A DNA stretch of 64,000 nt from Chloroflexota bacterium (GTDB lineage Bacteria; Chloroflexota; Dehalococcoidia; Lucifugimonadales; Lucifugimonadaceae). Made by a program: the position numbers and the translations under genes. Below, in pieces: positions 31,596 to 39,839 of this stretch; positions within the stretch are counted from its first letter, which is position 1, and every line of letters begins with the position of its first letter. The stretch spans positions 1 through 64,000 of the forward strand of contig JABIGL010000112.1 in the NCBI GenBank assembly GCA_018650185.1, given 5' to 3'. Under the pieces are notes generated by a model that saw only the letters and a program-made list of their open reading frames with translations, did not search any database and was not told where the DNA came from.

Positions 31596-32768
31596 CTATC
31601 CCGCGTAGCCGTCCAGCGCGTGAGCTGCCAGGTAACCCCGGTCCAGCTCAAAGCCGAGCCCTGGGAGGTCTGACAGGTATACGGCGTCGCCCCTGAGGTC
31701 CACCGGGTGGTCTATGAATGCGTCGTATGCGCTCAGGCTGGCTCGACTTGTTTCGACCCGGTAGTGGTTGGGCACGGTGATCATCACCTGCGCCCCGGCG
31801 ATCACGTTGATCGGCCCGCTGGCGTCGTGTGGCGAGATCGGGATGTAGTAGGCCTCGGCCATCGTAGCGATCTTCTTCAGCTCCGTAATGCCGCCGGTCC
31901 ATGTGACGTCCGGCATAATGAAGTCCGCTAGTCCGCCCTCAAGCACAGGCAGGAAATCCCAACGGGTGTGGAGTCGCTCGCCGACACATATCGGCACGCC
32001 GACGCTCTCCTTGACCTGTTTTAGCGCCGCATAACTTTCGACTGGCACCGGCTCTTCGAACCAGAAGATGTTGTACGGCTGTAGTGCGTTGGCCAGCCGG
32101 ATCGCCGTCGGCACGTCGAAACGACCGTGGCAGTCGATCAGGATCTCGATGTCAGGTCCGACGGCCTCCCGCATGGCGGCGATCACCGCTACGCCGTGAT
32201 TCTCCGCTTCCGCAGTCAGCTTTCCGGTTAGATATCCGTGCAGCTCCTCCGGGTGATGTGGGTACCAGGGATCGACCTTGAACGCCGTCTGGCCTGCCTC
32301 CACGATCGCCTTCGCGTGCTGGGCCGATAACTCTACTGTGGAACCGTCCTCCGGATGACAGTAGACCGGTACAGACTCACGGACCGGCCCGCCAAAGAAT
32401 TCGTAAATCGGCAGTCCCTGGATCTTGCCGCGAATGTCCCAGAGAGCGATGTCGATTCCACTGATGGCGCTTGTGCTGGCTCCGCGCGAACCCATGTAGG
32501 TGAAAGTCCGGAAGATCTTGTTCCAGATTCGCTCTATGTGCGTCGGGTCTTCACCTTCCAGGAACTCGCTCAGGTGCCCGATCACGGCGCATACGGCACG
32601 GTTGGCGGTGTGTGTGGTTCCAGTGACCTCACCCCAACCAGTTACACCCTCGTCTGTCGAGACCTCGACGAACACGTATTCGCGGTTAGAGGGAGTGCTG
32701 TCCTCCGCCGTCTCTAGGTAGGGGCGAGGACCGCTGATCAGCCACGGGGCGACTTTCGTGATCTTCAT
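31596..32768 (-). CDS. Enolase-superfamily dehydratase, D-galactonate dehydratase-like
   Basis: A 390-residue protein of the MR/MLE family. Second-strand base motif K164-V-D166 (AFKVDPW), metal ligands Asp212 (LIDCHGR), Glu238 (FEEP) and Glu264 (GERLHTR), and His314 (ISPHDASGP). The IDCHGRF / ISPHDASGP spellings match the galactonate-dehydratase branch, in which the His pair 214 and 314 act as acid and base. It would dehydrate a sugar acid to a 2-keto-3-deoxy acid. It is monocistronic, divergent from the cytidylate kinase-like gene by spacing of about 100 bp, and a distant paralogue of the enzyme at 1.0-2.2 kb. Confidence 0.87.
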   Translation of the reverse strand: MKITKVAPWLISGPRPYLETAEDSTPSNREYVFVEVSTDEGVTGWGEVTGTTHTANRAVCAVIGHLSEFLEGEDPTHIERIWNKIFRTFTYMGSRGASTSAISGIDIALWDIRGKIQGLPIYEFFGGPVRESVPVYCHPEDGSTVELSAQHAKAIVEAGQTAFKVDPWYPHHPEELHGYLTGKLTAEAENHGVAVIAAMREAVGPDIEILIDCHGRFDVPTAIRLANALQPYNIFWFEEPVPVESYAALKQVKESVGVPICVGERLHTRWDFLPVLEGGLADFIMPDVTWTGGITELKKIATMAEAYYIPISPHDASGPINVIAGAQVMITVPNHYRVETSRASLSAYDAFIDHPVDLRGDAVYLSDLPGLGFELDRGYLAAHALDGYAG

Positions 32769-32873
32769 CGGGACTCCGTAAGGGGGTATTCAGAATTTGG
32801 GAATAAACGCGTGAATATGGCGGCGAATCCTACAACGCCTGTTAGCGTCCGCGAAGAGGATCCGGCCAACGAG

Positions 32874-33635
32874 TTAATTTGAAGTAAGCGGCTCTTCCGA
32901 CTCGAGCGCTCCGTGTTCAGCCGCTAGCAGTCCCTGTTCGTCCATCTGGCGTGCGGCGTACACGATCACCCCGGCGGCGTATTCCAGGCTGACTTCTGAT
33001 GTGTTCAGCATGAAGTGATACAGAAAAGGGTCGACGGGATTCGAGTCAAAAGCCTTTTCAAAATAGCGGGCCTGCGCCAGGTCGGAGTGTTCGATCAACT
33101 CTCGTGCTGATTCAAGGCTTTCAAGTTGCTCACGTTGCTGTATGCGCTTCGCCCGGTCTTCCTTTTCGCCAAGCAGCCCGACCCTGAGCACGCCCGTCGT
33201 GCCACGCAAGATCGCGCCACCACCCCTGCTGAGGATCACCGCGTCACCGGCGGCCGCGATCTCACGGATTACTTCGGACGTCGTGTCGATGAACTGTGAC
33301 TCGTGAAGCTCTTCGGCGCGGGTTGCTGGTGCGGCCTCAAAGTCTCGGTAAGGCCGTGAAACCAGGACTTCCATCCCGGGGCCGAAATACGGATCACCGG
33401 CTCCGGCACTTCCGGTTCGTTCCAGCGTTCTCTGGATGAAGGAGATGAAGCGGTCGCCACGAGAAGGTAGTCGACGTTCAGAGTCCTGAACGGCCTCGAC
33501 GGTGGCGCCCACGCGCCGACCTATCTCGGAGAGTAGAAGTCGGTCGACGAAGTCCAGCTCTAAGGCTTTAGCAACCAGGCGGCCTACTCCAGGCCCGCCA
33601 GCGCCGACTCGTCCCTCGATAGTAATAACCGGCAT
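32874..33635 (-). CDS. Cytidylate kinase-like protein (CMK2 family)
   Basis: A 253-residue nucleotide-kinase-fold protein. The P-loop reads GRVGAGGPGVGR (about 8-19), in place of the usual GxxGxGK-T/S, as in the PF13189 cytidylate kinase-like family, where the Lys is missing or replaced. A second block, VILSRGGGAIL, matches that family too. These proteins are thought to phosphorylate nucleotides or act as membrane-transport associated kinases; function is poorly known. The ATG lies 196 bp from the start of the prohead-protease operon, with the two genes divergent and the second operator between them. Confidence 0.8.
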   Translation of the reverse strand: MPVITIEGRVGAGGPGVGRLVAKALELDFVDRLLLSEIGRRVGATVEAVQDSERRLPSRGDRFISFIQRTLERTGSAGAGDPYFGPGMEVLVSRPYRDFEAAPATRAEELHESQFIDTTSEVIREIAAAGDAVILSRGGGAILRGTTGVLRVGLLGEKEDRAKRIQQREQLESLESARELIEHSDLAQARYFEKAFDSNPVDPFLYHFMLNTSEVSLEYAAGVIVYAARQMDEQGLLAAEHGALESEEPLTSN

Positions 33636-33726
33636 ATGACCCCTCCCTTGGTACGAAGATCAGGTGTCGTTGGAAGGGTAACAGGTAGCAGCAAAAAGGT
33701 CGTCTTCGATTGGTGTCCGCCGGATA

Positions 33727-33760
33727 TTGACGATTACGGAGATGCCGACTACTCTTTAAT
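33727..33760 (+). promoter_or_regulatory. Promoter region of the capsid operon
   Basis: A TTTAAT element (33755-33760) lies exactly one base before the palindrome, as CATAAT does at the first operon. The TTGACG at 33727-33732 is 22 bp upstream, too far for a normal -35; a weaker TACTCT at 33750-33755 would give 17 bp. The -10/operator geometry is conserved, the -35 is uncertain. Confidence 0.45.
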
Positions 33761-33761
33761 T

Positions 33762-33775
33762 AGAACAAATGTTCT
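33762..33775. promoter_or_regulatory. Palindromic operator AGAACAAATGTTCT (LexA/Cheo-box-like), site 2
   Basis: Same GAAC-N4-GTTC palindrome as at 23026, with one central mismatch. In the 20-bp window 33758-33777 only two bases differ from 23022-23041. It precedes the capsid operon by about 55 bp. Shared operator means shared regulation of both phage-like modules; the regulator is inferred. Confidence 0.6.
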
Positions 33776-33831
33776 ATAGGCTTTTATAAAGACAAGAACA
33801 AGAAGTTGGACGGGAAAGCAGGGAGGGGCGG

Positions 33832-34542
33832 TTGACGAAAACGGTGGAGGCTGGAGGAGACGTGACGGTTGATTCCGGGCTCGTGACGAAGTGGTTCTCG
33901 GTACGAGCGGTGGAGGGGGACGGTGCGGACCTCAGCCCGGATGTTGATGGCGGGCACGAGAAAATAGAAGACGGGCCACTGACGCTTATTGCGTCTACGA
34001 GTCAGGAAGACCGCGCCGGTGATGTCGTTAGCGCTTCCGGGTGGGACCTGACGGCTTACAAGGCGAACCCGGTATTTCTCTGGGCACACGACTATCGACG
34101 GCCGGCCATCGGCAAGTGCGTAAAGGTGTGGGTCCAGGACGCGAGCGACGGCGGACGCCTAATGGCGAGCATCGAGTTTGCGCCGACGCCCTTTGCACAG
34201 GAAATTCGGTCGTTGTACGCGGCTGGATTTATGCGCGGCGTATCGGTCGGGTTTCGGGCCATAGAGATGGAGCCGAGGACCGGGTCGTCGGGTCGCAGAG
34301 GTGTTCTATTTAAGCGACAGGAGCTACTTGAGATCAGCGCAGCCCCGGTCCCGGTGAACGCCGGGGCCCTTGTGCGGGCGGGAGTCTCCGAGGACGCCGG
34401 GGTTCCCGCTATCTCTGAACCGGCAGACTCGCCGGAAATCCGGGGAGTCCGAGATGAGATACGGGAGTTCTGGGGAGTGCTTGCCGACCTGACGGGCGGT
34501 GAGCGGAAGTCAGTTGAAGCAGACAGTGTGGGGGAGAACTAA
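33832..34542 (+). CDS. HK97-type prohead protease (peptidase S78)
   Basis: A 236-residue prohead maturation protease. The catalytic His86 lies in FLWAHDYRRPAIG and Ser138 in MRGVSVGF, both in family-typical contexts; ELLEISAAPVPVN (about 164-176) closes the fold. It cleaves the capsid delta domain during head maturation. The start is TTG with GGGAGGGG upstream. About 30 residues precede the core, and the C-terminal 50 residues are acidic and without recognised domain, perhaps an internal scaffold. The capsid gene starts 3 bp after the stop. Confidence 0.9.
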   Translation: MTKTVEAGGDVTVDSGLVTKWFSVRAVEGDGADLSPDVDGGHEKIEDGPLTLIASTSQEDRAGDVVSASGWDLTAYKANPVFLWAHDYRRPAIGKCVKVWVQDASDGGRLMASIEFAPTPFAQEIRSLYAAGFMRGVSVGFRAIEMEPRTGSSGRRGVLFKRQELLEISAAPVPVNAGALVRAGVSEDAGVPAISEPADSPEIRGVRDEIREFWGVLADLTGGERKSVEADSVGEN

Positions 34543-34545
34543 ATC

Positions 34546-35844
34546 GTGACGACACGCGAACTGGAATCGATCAGCAAAGAGATCGCCGAGGTATCGGCAT
34601 TCGTGAAGGAGCACGTCGCTCCGCTCGCAGAAGAGAGGGCGCGTCTCCACGACGCCGTGTCCGGGCTGGCGCGGAGTGCAAGGGATTCGCAGCGGCGGTC
34701 CCTCCTTGGCGGTGAGGGCCGGAGCGTTGTGGACGCCGGTCCCTACGCCGGATGTGACGCACTGGACCTGGCTATCGTGCGCAGCCTCCATCGAGCGGCG
34801 CAGGCCCACGGCGGCGGGTCACATGTTGAGGATTGGGGCGTTCGGCTCCGTGCCGCGATGGATTCCGTCACAAGCGGATCCGGTGACGAACTTGTCCCGA
34901 CCGCCGAGGCCAACGAGTTGTGGCGCGACGTGAACCTGGACACCGTCGTAGGGTCCCTGTTCAGTCGGATCGACATGCCGACCTCGCCGTTCGACATCCC
35001 TCTCCAGCTGGGTGACGTCAACTGGTACCCGGGCACCGAGAACACGGCCACCACCACGACGGCGCTCTCCACGGCCAAGCAAACGCTTACAGCGCAGGAA
35101 CTTGTGGCCGAAGTTCCCTGGTCACTGACTCTTGAGGAAGATGCGGTGATCGCGATGCTTCCAGAGGTTCGGCGATCGCTTGTGCGGAACTCGGCTGAAG
35201 TGATCGACGACGTCCTGCTGAACGGCGACACCACCGCACTGAACAACATCAACGCAGATGGCACGACAATCGCCGCCACCACGGCGGGCAAGGCGCAGTG
35301 GTTGATCGGGTTCGACGGCCTCTTGCACCTGCCGCTCGTGGACAACACCTCACAGGGCAACTCACTCAACGGGAACGTGACGGCAGCTAGCTATAACTCT
35401 GCATTGAAGCTGATCGGCAAGTACGGGGTGCGACCGACCGAATCGCCCTTCATCGTTGACGTGAACACCTACCTTGCATCGCTCGCCATCGACGAGGTCG
35501 AGACGGTCGATAAGCTCGGCCCGAAGGCGTCACTCCTGACCGGCCAGTTGGGCGTGCTTTACGGCCACCCGGTGATCGTGTCGGAGCAGATGCGACTGGC
35601 GGATACGGACGGCAAGGTGACGGATGCTGGCAACTTGACCAACACGGGCCGGATCCTGGTCGTGAATCGCAGCCAGTGGCGCATCGGATTCCGCCGTGAG
35701 CTGTCGATCGAGACCGAGCGTGACATCCAGAAGCGACAGAACGTGATGGTCGTGAGCATGCGGGTTGCGTTCGATGAACGGTCCGGGAACCGTTCGACGG
35801 CGACCCACACGGCGCTCCAATACAACATCACCGGCGTGGCGTAG
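34546..35844 (+). CDS. HK97-fold major capsid protein
   Basis: A 432-residue HK97-type capsid protein. Residues 1-about 95 form a charged, mostly helical delta domain expected to be removed by the protease. Then follow the E-loop/N-arm and P-domain pattern, including LQLGDVNWYPGTENTATTTTAL, LTAQELVAEVPWSLTLEEDAV and LPEVRRSLVRNSAEVIDDVLLNGD. The A-domain contains PFIVDVNTYLASLAI and LYGHPVIVSEQM. GTG start with GGGGAG. Intact and full length. It would form the shell of the particle. Confidence 0.92.
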   Translation: MTTRELESISKEIAEVSAFVKEHVAPLAEERARLHDAVSGLARSARDSQRRSLLGGEGRSVVDAGPYAGCDALDLAIVRSLHRAAQAHGGGSHVEDWGVRLRAAMDSVTSGSGDELVPTAEANELWRDVNLDTVVGSLFSRIDMPTSPFDIPLQLGDVNWYPGTENTATTTTALSTAKQTLTAQELVAEVPWSLTLEEDAVIAMLPEVRRSLVRNSAEVIDDVLLNGDTTALNNINADGTTIAATTAGKAQWLIGFDGLLHLPLVDNTSQGNSLNGNVTAASYNSALKLIGKYGVRPTESPFIVDVNTYLASLAIDEVETVDKLGPKASLLTGQLGVLYGHPVIVSEQMRLADTDGKVTDAGNLTNTGRILVVNRSQWRIGFRRELSIETERDIQKRQNVMVVSMRVAFDERSGNRSTATHTALQYNITGVA

Positions 35845-35975
35845 ACGGCAGCGGCGGGCCCTGCCGGGCGGCTATTTGGGGTGGAGTAGTCCCCGGTAGG
35901 GCATTTATCTGGGTTGGGGTCGCCATTCCAGAAGAACTACTACTGAGTCTCTGATGAAGACGTGGAGGGGCATGT
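35845..35975. other. Spacer between capsid and decoration-like genes
   Basis: 131 bp without gene. It has two GC-rich partial dyads (GGGCCCTGCCGGGCGG and TCCCCGGTAGGGCA) that may form an attenuating hairpin downstream of the highly expressed capsid gene. The next ribosome-binding site GGAGGGG is at about 35963-35970. Confidence 0.4.
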
Positions 35976-36257
35976 ATGCCACTAAAGACGATCAGCAAAA
36001 CCGTGACTCTCGCAGGTACGGCGGAGCGTTTGAGTTCCACAGACCTGCTTGTCTGGTGGGCCAGGGTGAAAGCCAAGACCGCTAACGCCGGGACCGTGTA
36101 CCTGGGCGACGCAACGGTTTCGAGTAGCGACCCGGGACTCGTGGCTGACGACACTATCGAGCTACGGGGACATCCAAATCTGAACCTGTACGACGTCTTT
36201 GTGGATGCCGGGACCTCTGCCGAAGGGGTCGATGTCTGGTACCTGGAGTACGCGTAG
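35976..36257 (+). CDS. Small beta-rich protein, candidate capsid decoration protein 1
   Basis: A 93-residue protein predicted to be all beta. Pattern: VTLAGTAERLS, VKAKTANAGTVYLGDATV, LVADDTIELRG, YDVFVDAGTSAEGVDVWYLEY. It aligns by eye with the following gene's product in the TANAG-x-VYLGD and VDA-x-N/T-G positions, so the two are paralogues. The position directly after the capsid suggests a head-decoration (cement) protein. No family recognised. Start ATG preceded by GGAGGGG. Confidence 0.6.
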   Translation: MPLKTISKTVTLAGTAERLSSTDLLVWWARVKAKTANAGTVYLGDATVSSSDPGLVADDTIELRGHPNLNLYDVFVDAGTSAEGVDVWYLEYA

Positions 36258-36318
36258 CAGTAAATTCAGGCACACAGGAAATTGGATCCGGCATCAGCCG
36301 GTGAGGGGTTGAGGTGAG

Positions 36319-36600
36319 ATGGGGCTTCCTATCGGGACGGTAACGGTGGCGGCGGCTGGTACGCGGGTCCAGGTGGTGACATCCGGAAACGCGGTGTCAG
36401 CCGTGAGCTTTCGGGCGCGTGGGACTAACACCGGCGCCATATATGTAGGCGACGACAGCGTGGCCGCCGGAGACGGGTACGAGATAAATCCGGGGGACGA
36501 GCTGACGGTTCGCTTCCGGGAGTTGATAGACCTGCGTCGCTTTTATGTGGATGCCGCTAACAACGGAGACAAGGTGGATTACGCGGGGGTGGCGGCATGA
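36319..36600 (+). CDS. Small beta-rich protein, candidate capsid decoration protein 2
   Basis: A 93-residue paralogue of the previous gene's product, of the same length. It repeats the scheme V-A-A-A-G-T, TNTGAIYVGDDSV, INPGDELTVRF, FYVDAANNGDKVDYAG. The stop overlaps the next start by 4 bp (ATGA). A tandem pair after the major capsid gene fits two decoration or head-fibre proteins; the alternative is a head-tail joining role. Not recognised as a family. Confidence 0.6.
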   Translation: MGLPIGTVTVAAAGTRVQVVTSGNAVSAVSFRARGTNTGAIYVGDDSVAAGDGYEINPGDELTVRFRELIDLRRFYVDAANNGDKVDYAGVAA

Positions 36601-37991
36601 CGGACTCGGGTGTGGAGTACCGGACCAACCCCCGGTTCAACCCGGACAACGTGTCGATCAGGTTCGGTACCGGCGGCGACTCAAGTCTGTTTTACGACGG
36701 CGCTGATCTGATCGTCACTCCGGCCGTTGTCGGAACCGGAGATCTCAAGGTTATCGGTGCAAGCCTCTTGCTTGATTCTGCTGAGCAGATCGATTTCGGG
36801 GCTGGCGATGTGACCCTGTCCCATGCAACTGGCAAGTTGACGATGACCGGCGGGGACCTTCATGTCGTGGACGGTGATGGCGTCGTCATCGGCCATAGTG
36901 CGCAGGGTGTGGTGGCCGGGGTCACTCCGGAGTTCCAGATACTTGGGGACACGGCCGGGACCGATGTGAACCTCGCTATCGTTGCTTATACGGGCGCAAA
37001 TGCGAATAACGGCTCGATCTACTTCGGGAAGTCCCGAAGTGGAGTCGTGGGAACACCGGGTACCGCATTAGTTGCGGACGATCGGCTCGGGCAGATCGTC
37101 TTTCTTGGAGATGACGGCACTGATATGGCATCGGCCGGTGCGCGCATCACCGTCGCCGTAGACGGCACACCCGGCTCCAACGATATGCCGGGTCGGCTCA
37201 TCTTTGAGACGACTGCAGACGGTGCCTCCACCGTTACGGAACGGATGCGGATCGACTCGGCGGGTGGGGTGTTCATCGGCGACAGCTCCAATAACGGTAT
37301 GACGACCGGTCTCACGATCAACCAGGGAGTAAACGACGACAAGATTTTCGCTCTAAAATCCAGCGAGGTTGCTCACGGATACACGGATCAGTCAGAGACG
37401 GATAGCTGGTTCAACATCTCAAAGTCGAGCGCGACTCTGGGTGGTGCGCACGTTCAGGTGATCGGAGAAGATGACTCGCTTCCCCGCGTTCTCCGGTGGA
37501 CAGTCGCCGGTGGGACCGCTGACACCACCAAAACCACGGCCGGAGTCGGACTGGTCAACTTCGATGTCCGTGAGCATGACGGGGCTAACGCCGTCGCAAA
37601 CGTTACGGCCGATGGAAACGTGTTTGTCGTGCAGGCGCGGGTTGGGGGCGCAACGCTAGCGCGCTTTCTTGTAGACGAGGACGGAGATATGTACTCCGTC
37701 ACCGCCGGGCAGACTTTCGACGATTACGACGATGTTGCGCTGATTGAGGCGTACGACCACGTTCGTTCGGGCGATGCGGCTTTCGAGATTAAATCGGAGT
37801 TCGGCAAGTTCGCATATGCGAATGAAGCGGCTTTGATCGATGCCGGAGTTTTAGGCGGGTCCATAGCTGATGGTGGATTGACCAACCAGACGCAGTTGAT
37901 TCGTGTGTTGACGGGTGCGGCACGACAACAGGCCACCCGCATTCGTCAGCTTGAAACCCGGGTATCCGGATTACTTCCGGTGGGAGATTAG
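36597..37991 (+). CDS. Long beta-structured fibre-like phage protein
   Basis: A 464-residue protein rich in Gly, Asp, Thr and Val, with short repeated strands typical of phage fibres. It contains SSLFYDGADL, TERMRIDSAGGVFIGDSSNNG (a spelling common in phage tail fibres and bacterial adhesins) and a C-terminal helical, possibly coiled-coil, segment (QLIRVLTGAARQQATRIRQLETRVSG) that could trimerise it. It is encoded between capsid-associated and connector genes, an unusual place for a tail fibre, so it may decorate the head. Translationally coupled to the upstream gene. Receptor unknown. Confidence 0.65.
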   Translation: MTDSGVEYRTNPRFNPDNVSIRFGTGGDSSLFYDGADLIVTPAVVGTGDLKVIGASLLLDSAEQIDFGAGDVTLSHATGKLTMTGGDLHVVDGDGVVIGHSAQGVVAGVTPEFQILGDTAGTDVNLAIVAYTGANANNGSIYFGKSRSGVVGTPGTALVADDRLGQIVFLGDDGTDMASAGARITVAVDGTPGSNDMPGRLIFETTADGASTVTERMRIDSAGGVFIGDSSNNGMTTGLTINQGVNDDKIFALKSSEVAHGYTDQSETDSWFNISKSSATLGGAHVQVIGEDDSLPRVLRWTVAGGTADTTKTTAGVGLVNFDVREHDGANAVANVTADGNVFVVQARVGGATLARFLVDEDGDMYSVTAGQTFDDYDDVALIEAYDHVRSGDAAFEIKSEFGKFAYANEAALIDAGVLGGSIADGGLTNQTQLIRVLTGAARQQATRIRQLETRVSGLLPVGD

Positions 37992-37993
37992 AG

Positions 37994-38203
37994 ATGCCTA
38001 CGATTGGTTTTACGTTCTCGACGACCAACGCTGCCTTACTCAGGGAGGCGCTGGCCCATCACCAGGGTGTTGATGTGGGCGGTATTAGCGACACAGACGT
38101 CAAGGAGTTCGCTGGCCGTCACTTGAGGGGACTGGTGCAAAGGTACCGCGCCTCTCAGCGTGATTCGGAAAATCCACTGGATACAAGCGATCCGCTGGTT
38201 TAG
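37994..38203 (+). CDS. Small unknown protein of the capsid operon
   Basis: A 69-residue protein starting 2 bp after the fibre stop. It is polar and helical after a short N terminus (ALLREALAHHQGV, VKEFAGRHLRGLVQRYRASQRD). I recognise no domain. Probably a small structural or assembly protein by position. Confidence 0.5.
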   Translation: MPTIGFTFSTTNAALLREALAHHQGVDVGGISDTDVKEFAGRHLRGLVQRYRASQRDSENPLDTSDPLV

Positions 38204-38255
38204 ACGAACTTAGAGAAGCTGATATTTGCTGGTGGAAGTGAAAAGTGGGGACGGA

Positions 38256-38594
38256 ATGAAGTTTGAAGATCACCTGAAAGAGTTCCTGGACAACTCGATA
38301 GACGATGAAGAAGCGAGGCAGCTAGCGATAACGGCGGTTGCGAGCAGTATCCGGCAACTCAAGCTGGGAGTTGCTGAACGACTCTGGCATGCAAGACAAC
38401 TGGGTACCGAGGATGTAACGGCCAGTGCGGTTGCGCTTGGAACGGCGCGTTCAATCAAGCGACGTTTCGATGTCGCGATGTGTGAGTACCAGCGGTTGAT
38501 TGGTGCCCCATCTGAGGTAGCGGAGTTGCACGTGATACCCGGTGGACGACTGGACAGGTCGGACGCATCGAGTGCCCCGGAAGGGGGTGCCTGA
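38256..38594 (+). CDS. Unknown helical protein of the capsid operon
   Basis: A 112-residue protein, largely helical (ARQLAITAVASSIRQLKLG, ASAVALGTARSIKRRFDVAMCEYQRL) with an unstructured Pro/Gly-rich tail. ATG 38256 has GGGGACGGA upstream and is preferred over an in-frame TTG at 38226. Not recognised. Its position just before the head-tail connector suggests an assembly or portal-adjacent role, which is inference only. Confidence 0.5.
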   Translation: MKFEDHLKEFLDNSIDDEEARQLAITAVASSIRQLKLGVAERLWHARQLGTEDVTASAVALGTARSIKRRFDVAMCEYQRLIGAPSEVAELHVIPGGRLDRSDASSAPEGGA

Positions 38595-38596
38595 GC

Positions 38597-39460
38597 ATGG
38601 TCACAACTACTACGGCACCCGTCGGTGTGATCAACACCTATGCCGGTCCCGACACGCTCAAGCTGCGGGCTGGAATTACCGGCTCTACGCAGGAGTCACT
38701 GCTCTGGCTGGCGTTGTATGGCGCAAGTCGTGCGGTCGATCGATTTTGCAATCGTCACTTCTTCGTACTGAATCAGACGAGGAGGTTCGATGTAGAGCAT
38801 CCGGACAAGTTGCCGGTGCCAGACCTGGCTACGATTACGACGATTCGTGAGGATGCCGACCGTGACCGGGTGTTCGAGCTGAGCCTGACCTCGGACCAGT
38901 ACCTGCTCTACCCGCTGAACGCCAGTCCAGACCGGCCATGGGGTCGGCCATATTCAAGCATCCACGCAGATCCTCACGGGACACACCCTGCGTTCACCGT
39001 GGGACGAAGGACGATAGAGATCGATGGCGACTGGGGATTTCGCTGTGTCCTGCAGGACACGGGAGTTGACCTGAACGTTGGTGCGCCACTCACCGCCACA
39101 GCGACCTCCGTCACCGATGGGGCTTTGGTCGCGCCGGGCGCGACGTTGCGTATCGAGCAGGAGCAGGTGTTTGTACGGCTCGTCGCCGCTAATGTTTTGA
39201 CGGTCGAGCGCGGCGTCAACGGCACAAGCGCGGTTACTCACGCCGATGGCACAGACCTGATGGGAATGACCTACCCGGCGGCGGTGAGCGAAGCGACGTT
39301 GCTGGTAGCCGGGCGATTGTTCTCTCGCAAAGACAACCCGATGGCGGTCACGGCAGGGTCGTACGGGCTCGGAGCACCAGATACACATGCGGCTATCGAC
39401 CCTGATGCTGGACGGCTGCTAAGTGCGTTGCGCCGAATGCCTATCGGCGTAGCGAGCTAA
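38597..39460 (+). CDS. Head-tail connector (gp6-like) protein with C-terminal extension
   Basis: A 287-residue protein whose N-terminal 110 residues have the gp6-like connector pattern: LRAGITGSTQESLLWLALYGASRAVDRFCNRHF with a helix bundle before the strand-rich part, common to DNA-packaging/adaptor proteins of HK97-like phages. Typical adaptors are about 100-190 residues; here an additional beta-rich region (VDLNVGAPLTATATSVTDGALV and so on) is inserted or appended, and a last helix (SEATLLVAGRLFSRKDNPM) follows. It would sit below the portal. Follows the previous stop by 2 bp. Confidence 0.7.
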   Translation: MVTTTTAPVGVINTYAGPDTLKLRAGITGSTQESLLWLALYGASRAVDRFCNRHFFVLNQTRRFDVEHPDKLPVPDLATITTIREDADRDRVFELSLTSDQYLLYPLNASPDRPWGRPYSSIHADPHGTHPAFTVGRRTIEIDGDWGFRCVLQDTGVDLNVGAPLTATATSVTDGALVAPGATLRIEQEQVFVRLVAANVLTVERGVNGTSAVTHADGTDLMGMTYPAAVSEATLLVAGRLFSRKDNPMAVTAGSYGLGAPDTHAAIDPDAGRLLSALRRMPIGVAS

Positions 39461-39467
39461 CCGCGCT

Positions 39468-39839
39468 ATGAGTCTTAGTTCCATCAAGGCTTCGATTGTG
39501 AACGCGCTGGATACCATTTCGGGCCTCAAGGTTTATGACCATGACCCGGGAACGGTAGAGGAGTTACCGGCGGTGGTGGTTTCTCTGGACGGTGCGAACT
39601 ACACCGATCTCAGCTTCACGTTCCGGCTGGTCCTGCTGACAGATTCGTGGGACGGCTCGGAGCAGGAGGCGGCGCTGCTGCCGTTCCTGGAGGCCTCAGG
39701 TGCGTCCAGCATCTGTGGGTTGCTAAATGCTGATCCGGGATGTGTCACGGTCGACGCTGCGGGGATCGGTAAGCATCGGTTTGCGGGCGTCGACTACCGC
39801 GGCGTCGTGATCAGTGTGACCGCGCGGGACGTACCTTGA
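39468..39839 (+). CDS. Tail-terminator-like / neck protein
   Basis: A 123-residue alpha/beta protein: an N-terminal helix (SIKASIVNALDTISGLKVYD), two central strands (LPAVVVSLDGANYTD, FTFRLVLLTDS), a helix, and a C-terminal strand (VISVTARDVP). This order resembles phage tail-terminator/neck proteins that close the head-tail junction. It is the only part of the locus that hints at a tail. The stop shares one base with the next ATG. Confidence 0.6.
   Translation: MSLSSIKASIVNALDTISGLKVYDHDPGTVEELPAVVVSLDGANYTDLSFTFRLVLLTDSWDGSEQEAALLPFLEASGASSICGLLNADPGCVTVDAAGIGKHRFAGVDYRGVVISVTARDVP

Noticed and set aside
26230-33831. Integrase, attachment sites or phage repressor near the phage-like modules
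   Set aside because: I looked for a tyrosine or serine recombinase, direct-repeat ends, and a CI-like gene between and around both operons and found none; the tRNA genes at 62.2-62.4 kb are far away.
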